The notes under the pieces are model-generated. The model was not told the DNA's origin and searched no databases. It worked only from the letters and a program-made list of their open reading frames with translations. Below are positions 1 through 13,400 of a DNA stretch of 64,000 bases, piece by piece. Position numbers and translations under genes: made by a program. Origin of the DNA: Nymphaea colorata (taxonomy: Eukaryota > Streptophyta > Magnoliopsida > Nymphaeales > Nymphaeaceae); assembly GCF_008831285.2 (NCBI RefSeq), contig NC_045147.1, forward strand, positions 1,452,001 to 1,516,000, written 5' to 3'. Position 1 is the stretch's first letter. Every line of letters begins with the position of its first letter.

Positions 1-3000
1 TTTGTTCCCTTTAATCCCTCTAGTTAGAGCAATAGCTCACAAGACACTGTCATAAATTCCACCAAGATATGAGATAGATCATATCAAAAGCTTGTTATTA
101 TTTTAGCAAATACCAACAAATGCAAGCTTACATTGATGGAACTCACTTGAAATATGTGGAAAGTTCAAGTAAGCATGTAAATCCCTATAATTATTTCTAC
201 CAAATAAGCTAAACAAGCATCTCACATATCGATTGACACTTGCAAACAAAGATTATATGCATATGTGTGTGTTGTGCAAAGAGAGAGAGAGTATAATCAA
301 TAGCTATATCAAGAACCCTCAATCTTGTTATTATTAATTTCTGCCACATGTATAGACATATTCTTCTTTATCATTTCAATAACAACTCTTCACCCTATAG
401 AGGAAACTAAATTAGAAAGGAGACAAAAAAAACAAAGACCTTTCCGACATATAGTTTTAGATAATCTTGGGGAATGGTGATGCAAATGCCCAAATTTTTT
501 TGCTTGGCAAAAATAAGCATTTTACCCCTCACAATGTGATTTTCGAACTAAATTTTTAAAGGCATTTGATATATACGGGCTGTCCACTTAACTATGGTCA
601 TACCCATCTCATTTAGGCACCCAAACTTTAGAGCTTAAGGAAACTAAAATCTGGTATGTGTTGAAACATTGCTGAATGACCATTTTGGCCTTGAACTTTA
701 GCCTTTGCCATTGAACTTTGGAAAAGCTTCAGAACTATAAGAATTGCCTAAAACCAGCACAATTAGGATAATTCTCACATTTCAAGTCTTCAACAGCTGT
801 TTGAGTAAGCTCACTAGCTTCCACTTAGCTCAAACCACTTGCTCTAACTCCAGGCAGTTCAGTGAGCCAAAACATCTGCCATTTATGAATCCTTAAGCCA
901 TCCTCAAACCTGACCGAGGTCAAGTTAAGATTATTTTAGTTTTAGAGTTTAGATTTCAGTTCTAGGCTGACATATCTAATTTCATGGTGACATTATCTCT
1001 CTTATTTGGTAGGATCCGAGCTCAACCAGAGCTAATCAACTCATACCAAACTGGGATTATGTACTTTAGCTCAATTTGAGTCCTTTTTTTTTTTCAGATG
1101 GAACACAATTGCGATTTTAGAGGTTCATCAAGGTTGTTCAATTCTTGACATGTCACTTAGTGCACAACTCAACTTCTAAGCTTATTTCTAATCAATCATG
1201 GTATAAATTTTATCACTAATTAACAATAAAAATACTTCACTGGATTATTTTTTAGTTCAATTTAAGTTGGCATGCCTTAAAGCATCATTTCCCATATTGC
1301 CCTTCATAATTACTTTGAAATGAGCCATTTACGTACCTGCCATTTGAGAAAAATGCAATTTCAAAGAGTAAATGAAGAAATTTTGACTTGAAACTAGCAC
1401 ATGCCTAAATTTGGCCTAACACATGATGAGATGTGGGTAGTTTGCCGCACAACCCATTGAATTCAGTTTTTGTGCTGGTGGTAAAACTGTCCATTTTTAA
1501 TGTGGACATTATTACATAAATCTAAGTTTAATGCTGCATACACCTAAGAATATGCCACACATGAGCCTAGGGACCTTGAACTGAACCTAATAGGTCCACG
1601 GCTAGCTGAAACTACTATGAACCTGGAACTGATCTTGGCTTGAGCTAATCTGAGATTAGCTTAGTAGAACCTACATCTAGTTGAGTATGGAGCATACCTA
1701 GATCTTGAGCTAGGCTAAGTCACCCTGAACTAACTATGCATGAGCCCACATATCCAAGATTGAGCCTCGATGGGACATGCCTGATTCCAGATCTCTATAT
1801 TTACTTGTAGTTCTATGATTTGTATCTCTTTAGATCCAGATCTTCACTTCAAATTTCTAAACTCACATCTCAGACCCATATTGAGTATCACATCAATAAT
1901 ATATTTTCTAGAACATTCCCTAGATCTAGATCAAGCTATGAATCTCAGAATCAGATCATGGTCTAAGGTTCAGATACACTGAACTTGGATAATTTCATTT
2001 TGGCACCAAATACATGTCTTTCAAATATCAAAAAGTATATGGTTATTGTGAACACCCAAAATTTTTATAATTCTAAATGACCATTTTACCGTTCACCATG
2101 AAATCTCCAAATTGGTTCTTAAAAAACCATATTTCAAGAACAAGGGTCACTTCTGAACCAAACAAGAACATCTCATTTCAGCATGGAGCACCTAGACCCA
2201 TATCACTAGGTAACCCAAGCTAAAAATTGACAATTTTGCCCCTATATCGAGTCATCATGACTTGGAAAGTTGGAATTTTCACCAAATTTTCAAAAATTAC
2301 CTAAAATTTGAGCAATTAAGCTATCTCTCACCTTTACACAACCTTGGGAGTTGTTGGAGACATCTCACTGTAGTTACCTTAGCTCAAAGTTGTCTCACTC
2401 TAGCTCAACGAGCTCATTGAAACCAAGCACCTGCCCAATTGTGGAGCACCAAGACCATGTCAATCCAAACCAAGCTGAACATAAGCTCTCCATAGTACAT
2501 ATAGAGTATTTCTTCAATTACTTTCAATTCTAGAGGCCTTGGAGCTCTTTCTCTCTCTTGTTTTTAGGGGTTTGATCTGAATTTGAGTTTAATCCGATAT
2601 AGTGAGCTGAACCACATTCTGATACAAATCAATCTTCCTTTAGTTCGGTTTGAGTTTAATTCATTTATGAGCTCTTTCACTGTGCTGCTTTCAGAGGTTG
2701 GAGCTGAGTTTTAGCTCAACCTGATAGAGTGAGCTGAAATTGAGCTAAGATCATGTTTGTCATAAATAAATCAATCTTTCTTGAGTTTAATTTGAGTTCA
2801 ATTATCCCACTTTGAGTTCAATTTAGTTTTGAACTCATTCTCTTTCCTTTTTTCAAGGGTTTGAGTTGAATTTGAGGTCAACCCGATAGAGTGATCTGAA
2901 ACTAAGTGAGGATCATGTTTATCATGTACAAATCAATCTTCATTTATTCGTTTGAGTTCATTCGTCTCTGTTTTAGTTTAATTCAGTTTCTATGACCATA

Positions 3001-3390
3001 TAGTTCATTCTTAGTACTTACTACACTCTATAAATTGCTATCGAGCTTAAATCAACTTTTTTGTTCTTTCAACATATCCCTATATGTGAGCAGCTTATCC
3101 AATCACCCCTAGCTCCACTAGTGAAAATTCCAAAAAAATCAGATTTTCATAACCCTCCTTGGTTTCCTTTATAAATATGACATTTATGGCTTGGTAAATT
3201 TTTAAAATTGTTTTTTAGAACTATCTGAAAGGATTTTTTTAGTAAAATTTTAAGTAGAGTCTATCTCGAAGTAGGCCCATAGGCTCGTTCAGTTAGATCG
3301 ATAAAACTAGTTTGGAACTCCAGAATTGCATGTAAGGGTAAAGTAGTCATTTTTTTAGTCATATTCTTCTGCATAAATATAGGGTATATG
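1..3390. repeat. Diverged phrase-like non-coding repeat block
   Basis: No protein-coding gene is visible; the only open frames are short and look random. The block contains at least one diverged direct repeat. A stretch from about 484 to 1000 is matched in order by about 2047 to 2560: a CCCAAATTTTT start, a CATTTTACC..TCAC motif, an 'ATTTGAGCAATTAAG / ACAATTAGGATAA' segment, then 'TAGCTCA..AGCTC' and 'CCAGGCA / CCAAGCACCTGCCC' segments. The offset is about 1.56 kb. After each copy the sequence becomes reiterated variants of short words (GAGCTNA, CCTAG, GATCYAGATCT). The unit start resembles the beginning of many plant Ty3/gypsy LTRs, so decayed LTR or retroelement DNA is likely, but this is an inference without a boundary or target duplication. 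Confidence 0.5.
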
Positions 3391-3585
3391 CAGGGGCGGA
3401 GCTAGGATTTTTTTTAGAGGCGAGCCAAACAGTACAAACGCGAATCCGGGTAGAGAAAAACTGAACCTGAATCTAAAAAATACATTGCACAACCAAAATT
3501 TTTTAATTTTTTCATTGTATTTTTTTTTTCAAATAGTTGGGGTGGAGCCATGGCCTAGGTGGCCGACACCCTCCCTCCGCCCCTG
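3391..3585. mobile_element. hAT-type MITE, 195 bp
   Basis: The element begins CAGGGGCGGAGCTAGG and ends CCTCCCTCCGCCCCTG. The reverse complement of the right end, CAGGGGCGGAGGGAGG, matches the left end, giving imperfect terminal inverted repeats of about 16 bp with an almost identical outer 11 bp. It is flanked by an 8-bp direct repeat, GGTATATG (3383-3390) and GGTATAGG (3586-3593), matching at 7 of 8 positions. TIRs of the form CAGGGGCGGA with 8-bp target duplications are typical of hAT-superfamily non-autonomous elements in plants. There is no coding capacity, so it would depend on a transposase supplied elsewhere. Confidence 0.85.
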
Positions 3586-3593
3586 GGTATAGG

Positions 3594-6500
3594 CCATATA
3601 CACCTTAGTATATGGATTTTTTTTAATTATTAGAACTTTAGTTCAAACCTATCTCCTTATTTGAACCTATTTCAGCCCAAAATCACGTACATAGGTATTT
3701 CAATCATCTACTACCATACACACATTTCCCATAAAACCTAACTTCGGAGCCACATGAACCTAAGTTACATTTTTTATGTACATTCACATGAACATAGTAG
3801 GTTCAAGCCTATGCTCAACCCACCCAAATTTCTCATTAAACTAAGGTTTTCCAAAATCAACACTTAGGCTGAGCCCAATAAACCTGCACCCAACGTAGGT
3901 CTAAACCCAGGTTTCAAACTGTACCTAGCCCAAGTCCAGTCATGTCATACTGTCTGAACCCACTAGCCCAGGTTGAGCCAGGTCCAGGTTCACACCATTT
4001 TAGAGTTCGATTTCATATACTTAGTCCAATTTCATATCCGAGTCCAATTTCTATATTTGGATCTCATATCCAATTATTAGATCTAAGGTCTATTTTCGTG
4101 GGAGAGATTCATTGTTCGAAATTCCGAAACTTGAATATCAAATCATGATCCAGATCTCATATCAAATATGAATCCATCTTCTAGAATTTTCTTTAGATAT
4201 AGACTCAAATTTAGCCTAGTATCAAATCTTGATCTAGGATCCACATGTGAGCTTATTACACATTATGTTTAAAAAATGCATTAAGATTTTTTCACTCTTA
4301 CCTAATGTCAATTTGAATAGAAGGACTTGAAACATGTGAAATTCTTTGAGAAACATTCTGGGGCAGATGGAATCAGAATCAATATCCATATGTGGCCGGA
4401 ATGGACATTTTTCTGTTTCATATCCATTTTAAACTGGTTTTTAATGTGTGTTTTCTCCACTTCATATTCTCACATTGTTCGTTCTCCATGCTCAATGTCA
4501 ATCTAAATTATTTATCAAGAATCGATCAACACTTCTCCATGCATGCACTGCTTTTCACATAATCAAATTCAGATCATGGACAAGAATGTAGTGATTTTTT
4601 TCTAATTGAAAACTCATTTTGACCTATGATAATGATGTTTTGGGAGGAGAGAGAAGGGACTAAATTTATTCCCGTATCACAAATCCCAAAGGGGTCACCC
4701 CTCTCTTTCCTATAAGGCCTCACACCCCGTCTCTCTCCACACCTGAGCTTGCCTAGAGATGCACATATAATCTGGTAAAATTCTAGTTGGGTACTCAAAA
4801 GGCTTAGCTCAAACAAGTTAAATTTTTAGTCTTTGGTCTAAGTCTTGCTTCATGCTGCATTAGCAGTCAACATAGACCCAACTAGGCTTGGCGCAGAGGT
4901 CATGGGAGTAGGCTCAGTTAGGTCTTCAAGGTCAGGTAGTTTTTTTCCTCTCTTTCTTTTTTTATTTGCAATTTAGTGTTTTTTCTTTCTTTTATTTCTT
5001 TTATGCTTGTTTTAGTTTTTTTTTTACTTGTAGCATGTTTAGTTTAATTTATTTCTTGCTCAGATCTAAGATTCCTTTTATTTGCATTAGCAGTGTTATA
5101 GTTTAGCATGTCGAGTTTCTAGAGTAGATTTATTTTATTGTCTCTTGTGTAAGCGCAATGGTCAGGTGTGCCCCCTCTCATCCCTCTTTCTTCCTTTCAA
5201 TTCAATGGTTTTTATCTACTAGAAGAACATATTTCCTTTATGCTTTTGTCAATCATGCATTGCACATCTATTTTAATATGCACCTAGATCATCCTGCACC
5301 CACATGCATCTATTTGAGACCAAACCGGATCAGCCTAGTAACAACATCTTTGTGGCATTAGCCCAGGTATGTGAACAACCTGAATCCAATTTGTGCCTCA
5401 CGTAGGAACCATTACAAAATCATAATTTTCAATACAATGATTTTAAAATCAACTTTTTTAAATGATTTCAAAAACCCCATTTAGGTGTGGAGTCCAAAGC
5501 TGGTTATCTAAGACCTAGCATAGACCGGTATTAGAGCTCACTATCTATGAACATAATCCCATATTGTAGATGTAGTCATTTCCTTTTATATACACCCATA
5601 TAAGGTGAATTAAGATCATATTAAGAACCATATGGTTTGAATAAGACCAAACTCATATGCTCCAATCAAGTCCATGCCAAGTAGGTTCAAGCCCAGTTTA
5701 GGTAAGACTAAACTCAGTCCCTTGGCCGACCTACCCCTAGTTTACTTAGATCTTGGATTTCAATTTAAAGAAATTTGCATTCGAATCATGAGTCTTATGC
5801 TGACCTAAACATTGGTATTAAATCCAATTTTAGTATTCTAAGATTTGGGACTTGGATTTTGGATCTCAAATTTTGGGTATCAGATTTTGAATGTCAAACC
5901 ATAGATTTCGGATCTTGGATCCTAGATCTTGAATCGGATTCTAAACAAAGAGCATCATATTTAAACCCTAGTCAATTACCATAAAATCAAATTCAAACAC
6001 AGGATTTTAAATCATGACAATTATTAGTTTGGATTTAACTTCTCCTATTTTGGATTTTAGAAGATTGAATTGTAAACACAAGATCAAGATTTACTAGATT
6101 TTTTACTTTGAAGCTAGGATCATGAATTTTTAACTTGATTTGATATTTCAAACATTTGTAACATCTCCTATCTAAACTTAGAACAAGAATTATACAAAAT
6201 CCCTTTGATCATGATTACAAGTGTTGGATTTGGATCCAGTTTTCTCTCCTGATAGGTTCACATCTTACACTTAAGTCTCACTAGAGACTGTACTCTAGGT
6301 CTATATGGCTTAGTTTTGCATGCATCATATTATGTTTAGAATACCAGATTAAATTTTCCTTGTTCATCAGTTCATAGCTAAGATCTACTTAGGTTTTTAA
6401 AAACGTGCATGGTTTCAAAGTTAGGACTTTGATTTCTTAGGTTTTGGATGACATTTATATTTCAGAAATGGAATATTTAGTGTATTTCTTGGTCTGATTA

Positions 6501-7900
6501 ATCCAGAAATGACATACCTTGTACTGACAAGTCGGATCATGTCTCCCGGATTGTCACACATAGAAAATAAAGGCAAGTATAGTTAACTGCATCTCATTTA
6601 TATGGACTGCATGCAAGCTGAAAATTTTGCATGTAAACAGTTCTGCGAATATATTTCTCAATTCTTTCAACTTTGAATCAACTGAGAGAAAATAACTTTA
6701 CACAAATTTTCTGTACTATGCAAAGTTCAATCTGCATCTACTATAACTTGTTCATAATCGAGAAAGGAATGTCAAAAATATTGTTTAAATACATGTCATG
6801 TGTAAAGTTAGAAGCAGGTAATGTGATTTCATGAAAGTAGACTCAAAGTTTAAGAAATTTAGTATTGAATTGAAAATCCTAGAGGAGTTTTCTCTATGTA
6901 AGTGCCTATAAAAATGGGTTGATCCCATCTCTCTAGAGTATGACCTCAAGAGGTGCATACAACACACATAAAGTTTGGTAAAATTTCAAATAGTGCTCAA
7001 CTATCTAGGCCCAAAGAAAAAGAATACAATTTTTAAAGACTCTGAGAGTCTGCATAGATGTTAGTTTGAATAATAGTAGCACTAGATCAATTCCTCTAGG
7101 TATGTTCAACTGAGTCAATAGGTGTCATGGTTCAGGTCCAGGCCAGGTCTACAAGACAGGTGAGTTTCTCTTTTTTCTCTTCTTTCTTTTGTATTGATTT
7201 CTTAGTAAAAACAGTCAGGTGTTTTTTGCTCTCTTAGCACACTTAGAGTAGTTCTCGTTTCTGTTCTAGGATTGTTTATTTCTGTTTCTATTCTCGTGCT
7301 TAGGCTAGTTTATTTTCTTATGTGTGCAGTAAGACAGTTTTCCTACTTTCTTAGATTTATTTTTCCATCTCTAAAGTAGATCCTAGAGGCCTAGTATACC
7401 TCTTTCTTTACTTTTCTTTATTCCCATTCTAGCTCTTTGTTTTAGTTTTATATTTGTTTTTGCATAAAGTATGTAGTTTCCTTTTTAGTATAATTAGTTA
7501 TCTTGGGCATGCATTTGCAGGAAGCTTTAAACAATCACTAAGGTCACACATGTTTCCGACACAAGATAGCTTGTACAAAAGTTGAGTCAAGTAGGTCTTG
7601 TACCATGCCTTGAGAGAATAACCCAAGCATGCAAAAATTCAAACATGACTCAGCCTCTACATGAGCACACTTTATAACCAATAGTCTTTCAAGAATGAAT
7701 TCTAAAAATGAATTCTTTTCTACAATTGTTTTCTAAAACCCTAGCCTCATACTTGATCAGGGTCCAAGCTAGAACTGACCATGTTGTATCTTCCAATGCC
7801 TAACTCAGACCAACCTTGGAACCCTCTACTCGATCTCTAAAGCCCTAAAACTAGGTACCTTTAGCTGACCCTTGCTACAAAACATACGATAAAAAAACAA
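3594..7900. repeat. Diverged phrase-like repeats, two tandem-related units
   Basis: No gene is recognised. Two sub-blocks correspond at an offset of about 2.2 kb: 4560-5150 and 6780-7400. Each contains GGTAAAATT followed by a 'GTACTCAA / GTGCTCAACTA' segment, then 'GGTCATGG..AGGCTCAG / GGTGTCATGG..AGGTCCAGG', then 'AAGGTCAGGTAGTTTTTT / AAGACAGGTGAGTTTCTC', and then a long C/T-rich tract. Between them lie reiterations of short words such as TTGGATTT, GGATCTCA and AGCCCAGGTT (3640-4260, 5270-6190). This looks like decayed, tandemly arranged retroelement DNA related to the blocks at 10.45-15 kb (opposite orientation) and 32.46-36.13 kb. The short open frames inside are not credible genes. Confidence 0.45.
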
Positions 7901-8149
7901 CAAGGCTTAATCATGTCATGTTATCTAATCATGGTTATCTTTTTTTTTGTAGTTTGTCATCTTTTTTTATTCCAAAGTTACTGCAACAGTGTTATCATGA
8001 ATTGTCATACAATAACATCATTTCTAACCAAACATACTTCACCATCTTTGTCATTTTAAACTAATGATGCCTGTTCGTGCGGCATGGAATTCAACTTTGT
8101 ATTACTGCTATCTTCAACTTCCTCATTCTAATCTTTAATAGGCTGTGTT

Positions 8150-10450
8150 AGTACGTTATACAAATCACGACACCTTCTCCAAATGTTATACAAATCATGA
8201 CACCTTTTCCAATGATAACTTACCATTCTAGTTTAGTAGCATCTTCAACATAAAATACTTGCTCCACTTGAGATGCAATGATGTAAGGTTTATCAATCAA
8301 GATAAATACTTAGAGTTTACAAGAACAAATCCAAATTGAACGATCTTCGGTCCTTCTCATGTGGGTTAATACCATTCATAATATTGACATTTGAACAATA
8401 AAAAATTTGAATGTGAATGACAATGTATCTCAATTATATCAGCAAAGAACCCATAATAGTTATATCACCAACTACTAAAATTCTATCTCTAGCACTAGAA
8501 AATATTGACATCTGTACAATTACGACACACCACTTTCTTGTGTTGTCTTATTCCTTCGTCGCTTTGATATGTAACCTAACCCATTTATGATGCATCCATT
8601 GTATATTTTACTAATATTTTCAAGATATTGGAAAAGATATATAAGTTCATGACTTAAGGTTTCATTTGGTCCTCTTCCATGTTTGTCATAAATATGTCAA
8701 GTGTAAGCAAAAGTATATGCATTGATCACCACTTATAATACACATATACAAAATGTAACAAAATACTATAAACATATTATTTTATGGTCATGAAACCACT
8801 TAAGGAATCCAAGCTTTATGTATGGCCTCTACTTCAAGCCACCTCCTATGACTTTTTTCTTTTGAGCAAAGCTAAGTGATCATGCCACATTACTGTTGTA
8901 TCAGAAGTACTAGAATGATTGGTACACAAAAATAAAGCATTCACTATATTATAATTAACAATGTACCAAAAATATGGAGTCAAAATTGAAGCATCAGTTC
9001 ACCTTTACATGGAATCCCCTCATGTTTGATTAGACTTCTTCAACCTTGTCAATATTGGTTATATGTATATTGAATTTACTCTCTACATGATGTAAATACA
9101 TAAAATAAAATTGTAAAAATTTTGTGATAAATCCTTCTACTTAGTTTTAGTTATGCACATAACCTTAGAGTCTAGGCTAATACCTATTGCATATTGCAAT
9201 AGTTATCAATTCAAACACTACAACATTCACATGTAGTTGTAAAAGATTTTTGTAAATTCAAAATACCTTCTCAAACGAATATATCAAAGGTATTGCACTG
9301 GTCTCCCAAATTATCCCTCTTTGGCAAGTTCAATATTTAAATATACCATGATGTCAAAAATAAGACTATGGGAAGGTCATTTCCATGTGACACAATGTAA
9401 GTGCAATGTGTTCTTGTAATTGCTTTAGTTCAAGCCCTTGTAATAGCTTTGTTTTTCCTTTTATATGTAAGAGTCTTTTCATGATGTTGTCACATGTATT
9501 TTTTTTTCTATATTTATTACACACAATTTGTTAGAACATGTATTATGCTCCCAATAAGGTAAATTACATAGTTAATGTAATAGGCGTCACCTTCTTCTGA
9601 ACATCACTATTGAATGTCTAAACTTATGATCTGCAACTAGGAGTCTTTGATGCTCCATGCAACACATTTTTTTTGTTACACATTAAGAATAACGTGTTAC
9701 TAACTTTATAGTATATGAGATGTGTTAATTTTCCTTTGTGCTCCAACTTGATAAGTTAAGTAGAAAAGACATTTATTGTCCACTATAATGCAGTTTGCAT
9801 TTAAAAGTATTCTTTGCATATGCCTATATTCAACCCATTCATTCTATGAGAATTTTAGTTATAAATTCATGATTGCAATTGCACATCTGTCTTATTTCTA
9901 AGTTTTGTTGTACTGAAATTCAAGACAAACCTATGTAGGTATATTATATAACAAACATGGCTGCCCAATACTATATAATACACTTAAAATTCTAAATGGA
10001 TTGACATCATTTGCGATGCTTCATAGGACATTGTGACAGTATGATGCCAAAGTTGGATGCAACTCATTAAAAGGTCTTTAAGCCTATGCATTAGCATGAT
10101 GTCATATGATTCCATCACAAGCATGATCTTCATCTTGAGGTCTCATTCCATATGATGGTTTCATGGGCATAAATAATCTCTAGTCTTGGTACCAATAGGA
10201 AGTATTGCAAAATGATAGCAAAACCTTTTCACACTTTGATGGAAATTGTAGCAAATAAGGTACACATTTTATCTTCCTTCTATCTCAAGAGACTACAAAA
10301 ATCTCACTTTTCCTTATGCATGAATTCTTTCCACTATAAAATACAGTTATTTTGTTAGACAATGATTGTCCTATATGTTGACCATGAAAAAGTTTTCAAT
10401 TTTCCACGTCATGACCGTTCATATGGGATGAAAAAAAAAACAAATATTGA
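8150..10450 (-). pseudogene. Decayed CACTA (En/Spm) TNP2-type transposase
   Basis: Translating the minus strand across several frames gives blocks that match the order of plant TNP2/TNPD transposases. Near 10,080-9,960 there is a segment like the family's 'AWKxFxxxxPxFA..D..NPF' region. Near 9,790-9,750 there is ALWWTIN followed by a KGKL block, like the family's 'WTINDFP..KGKLACP' region. Near 8,400-8,300 there is a LLFKCQYY..FGFVLVN segment, and at about 8288-8218 a well-preserved ASQVEQVFYVEDATKLEW block, typical of the transposase C-terminal part. Stops and frameshifts separate the blocks, so this copy cannot make a protein. A 30-bp tandem duplication (8155-8184 and 8185-8214) lies just past the C-terminal block. 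No CACTA termini were found. The assignment is from remembered family patterns, not an alignment. Confidence 0.65.
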
Positions 10451-13400
10451 TTTACCTCCATATTCTTACCACTGAAATCCATGGGAGATAGGACTTGACT
10501 TGTCGGTACGAGATCTTACCATTCCTATTGCCTCTAGTAGGAGCAATCAAATCAAGGACTAGATTAATGATTTAAGGTCCCAAAAATGTCATTGCCATCA
10601 AACCTAAGTGCAAAGGAGAAGTGTTTAATTTAAAAAATGGAAGAGTTTTAGAAAATTAAGTGGATCATCAGAAATTGGAAACCATGAATTAAAAACGCTT
10701 GAATTAAGTGACAAAGTTCATGATCTTTATTAACATAGATCCATCCAAGGGCTAATTCCTTTGTCTAATATGAATGCATGCAAACCTAAATTCAATACAT
10801 AAATGAGATCTGGTTTCTAAATTTGAATATGGACCTAAGGAAGTCTTGATTGAAAGTTAAGATCCGAGTTCATCAACTAAAGATGATTCAAATGTAATGA
10901 TTGATCCAAGTACATGGTTTAGACTTAGGGTTATTTTAAAAGAGGTTTGGGTTAACATCCTAACTAATAGTTGATTAAAAGGTGCATATCCAATTCTTAA
11001 ATAACCTTCAACTCAAAATTTATGATCCAAATCCAAGATGAAATCCTGTGATCCAGTCTTAGGGTTTATGGATTTAGGTCTTTAGATAAATGATTGAAAT
11101 TTGTTGTAAATTACATGAGATCCAAATCCAAAAATGTTGATATGGAGTTCAAATTTATTATCCAATTCTCATAAGATTGATTCAAATCATATCAACTTTG
11201 TCAAGTTCAAACCTAATCTTGTACTTGAATTCAAATTCAATATTTAAGTTCAATTCATTCAGATCTGGATCCAATTCTTCTAAGATCCACATGTCCAACC
11301 TAACTAGAGTTTAGGTTAAGATGACTTGGGTTTAGGTTTAACCTAACTAGGGTTTAGGTTTAACCTGACTAGGGCTTAGTTTTGACCTAACTTAGGGCTT
11401 AGGTTTAAGTATATGATCATGGGCTTAATATCAGGTTTTGGTTGAGATATTGAGAGAAAACTATGGTTTTAGGTAGGTCTAATACTAAGGATTAGATCTC
11501 AATTGTGAAAGAATCTAGGTTTTTAGAAAAATAAATTCAAAACCAGCCAATTTGATAATGTCCATTTCAAAACTATAATTTTGAAAATTGTACTTTTATA
11601 TAATCAACTAAGGTCAAGTATATACATGGGATGTTACCACATATATATAGCTGATGACCTTAACTTGATTGACATGAAACCTAAATCCATGTGCCTTTGC
11701 TAAAATGAATGAATGCATTACCAAAGAAAATTATATGAATGCACAAAGTTAAGCATATTAATGAAATTAAAACAATGCAAAACAAATATATATGCATGAA
11801 CAACATGATCTTTAGAAATGATATAACATTCAGATTGAAATTACTGTTTTTCTCTTGATAAATCAAGTTGTAGTTTGAAGGGTCTTTAGCCACAAATTCA
11901 TTAAAATTTTTAATTCATTTACTGAAATCCAAATGCAATGTTTTGAAATACGATGCACATTTAATGACACATGAACACAACTAATCAGCATCCAATTTGA
12001 TTGGTCCTAAAAGATAGAAAAATGATCTCCAATCTTCAGGATTGAAGAATCTTCACATATCAAATGATCTAAAAAATTTATTTTCTTTAACAAGATATTA
12101 AGGAAGAAAATTGGTGCAGAAAATAGAATAGAAAATGGTTTTACTACTATGACTTTTGCTTAACTCAAACATATCAAAACAACTTGGATTGACCTGAAAT
12201 TCGGACTATAGATTCTCTGCATAAAAGAAAATCAACATAATTTTTAAAATTTGGAAAAGAATTAGAAATGACAGTTATTCTAAAATTTTTGAACAAACTT
12301 TTAACGACAAAAAGATATTGACTTAGAAACCTAAACCGCTAACAATCTTTTGTACAAATGCAGGAGAAAGAAAAGCAAAAATTAGTTTAAATAATAGACT
12401 TTGCCAACATGAAAGGAATGTCAAATCTACATAGATTAATGTGTCATTTGGTCCATAGAGTCTCTATTTATCAAAGAATCTATGTGGATTTAAATCACAA
12501 TAAAAAACTCACAATTGAGAGAACTATGCAGCAAAGAAGTATGTGCACTAACTTGAAAAATAGGAATTCTGCGTAAATGAGTATCATTATGATAGTTTCT
12601 ACATGAGTTATAGACAAATGAAACATAGGGTTAAAAAGTTCATCCTGATCTGAGATTTGGTATGTATGTTCTCTATGTATCAGAGATTCTATAGAAACTC
12701 ACAGACGAGAAAAAAACATCAGACACTAAAATGAGAAAATGGAAAAGATCCTATTTGAAAAGGGTAAAAAACTCAGATTTGGCTAAAACGTTAGGGATAG
12801 ACTCATGACAGAACAGAGAAACTATAGCACTTGAAAACAACAAAAGAGCTACTGTAAAGAAAATAATACATACGCAAAGTCAAGCAGAAATTCTCTTTCT
12901 TGCAGAATTTAGCAAAAGTTGCAGAAAATAAGTCCAAGGAAAACATTAAATTAAAGAGCCAAATCAATATAGAATTGCATGAAATTTTAGGTAAAGAAAT
13001 TATACACATTTTGAAAACTGCTGGTTTTAATAGAATTCGATTTGGATCTATGGAGTAAGAGAACTGAGTTAATTAATGTAGGAAAATTTTAGAACTTTGT
13101 TTCATTAAAAATCTGACATAGGAAAACTAGTTTCCATTATCATTCTAACAAATGGGTCAAATCACAACAAAAATGCATAAAATTGGTGGACACAAACATG
13201 ACACATGTACGAAACCAGATTTTTTTATGGATTGAAAAAATGATCTCTGATTTAAGAGATATAGCCATTTGAAGTTAGGTAAAAATCTGTCCTGTGACAG
13301 CAGTCCAACTTTTTCTTAACTTAAAAATTAACACACTTAAATAGGTTGTAACAGATATTCTTTAAGAAAAATCCACAAATGTAACAAAATGAAATTATGT

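Noticed and set aside
11281-11410. Telomere-like AGGGTTTAG words
   Set aside because: They occur only about four times inside longer AACCTAACTAGGGTTTAGG phrases and never as contiguous TTTAGGG units; part of the phrase-like repeat, not an interstitial telomere.
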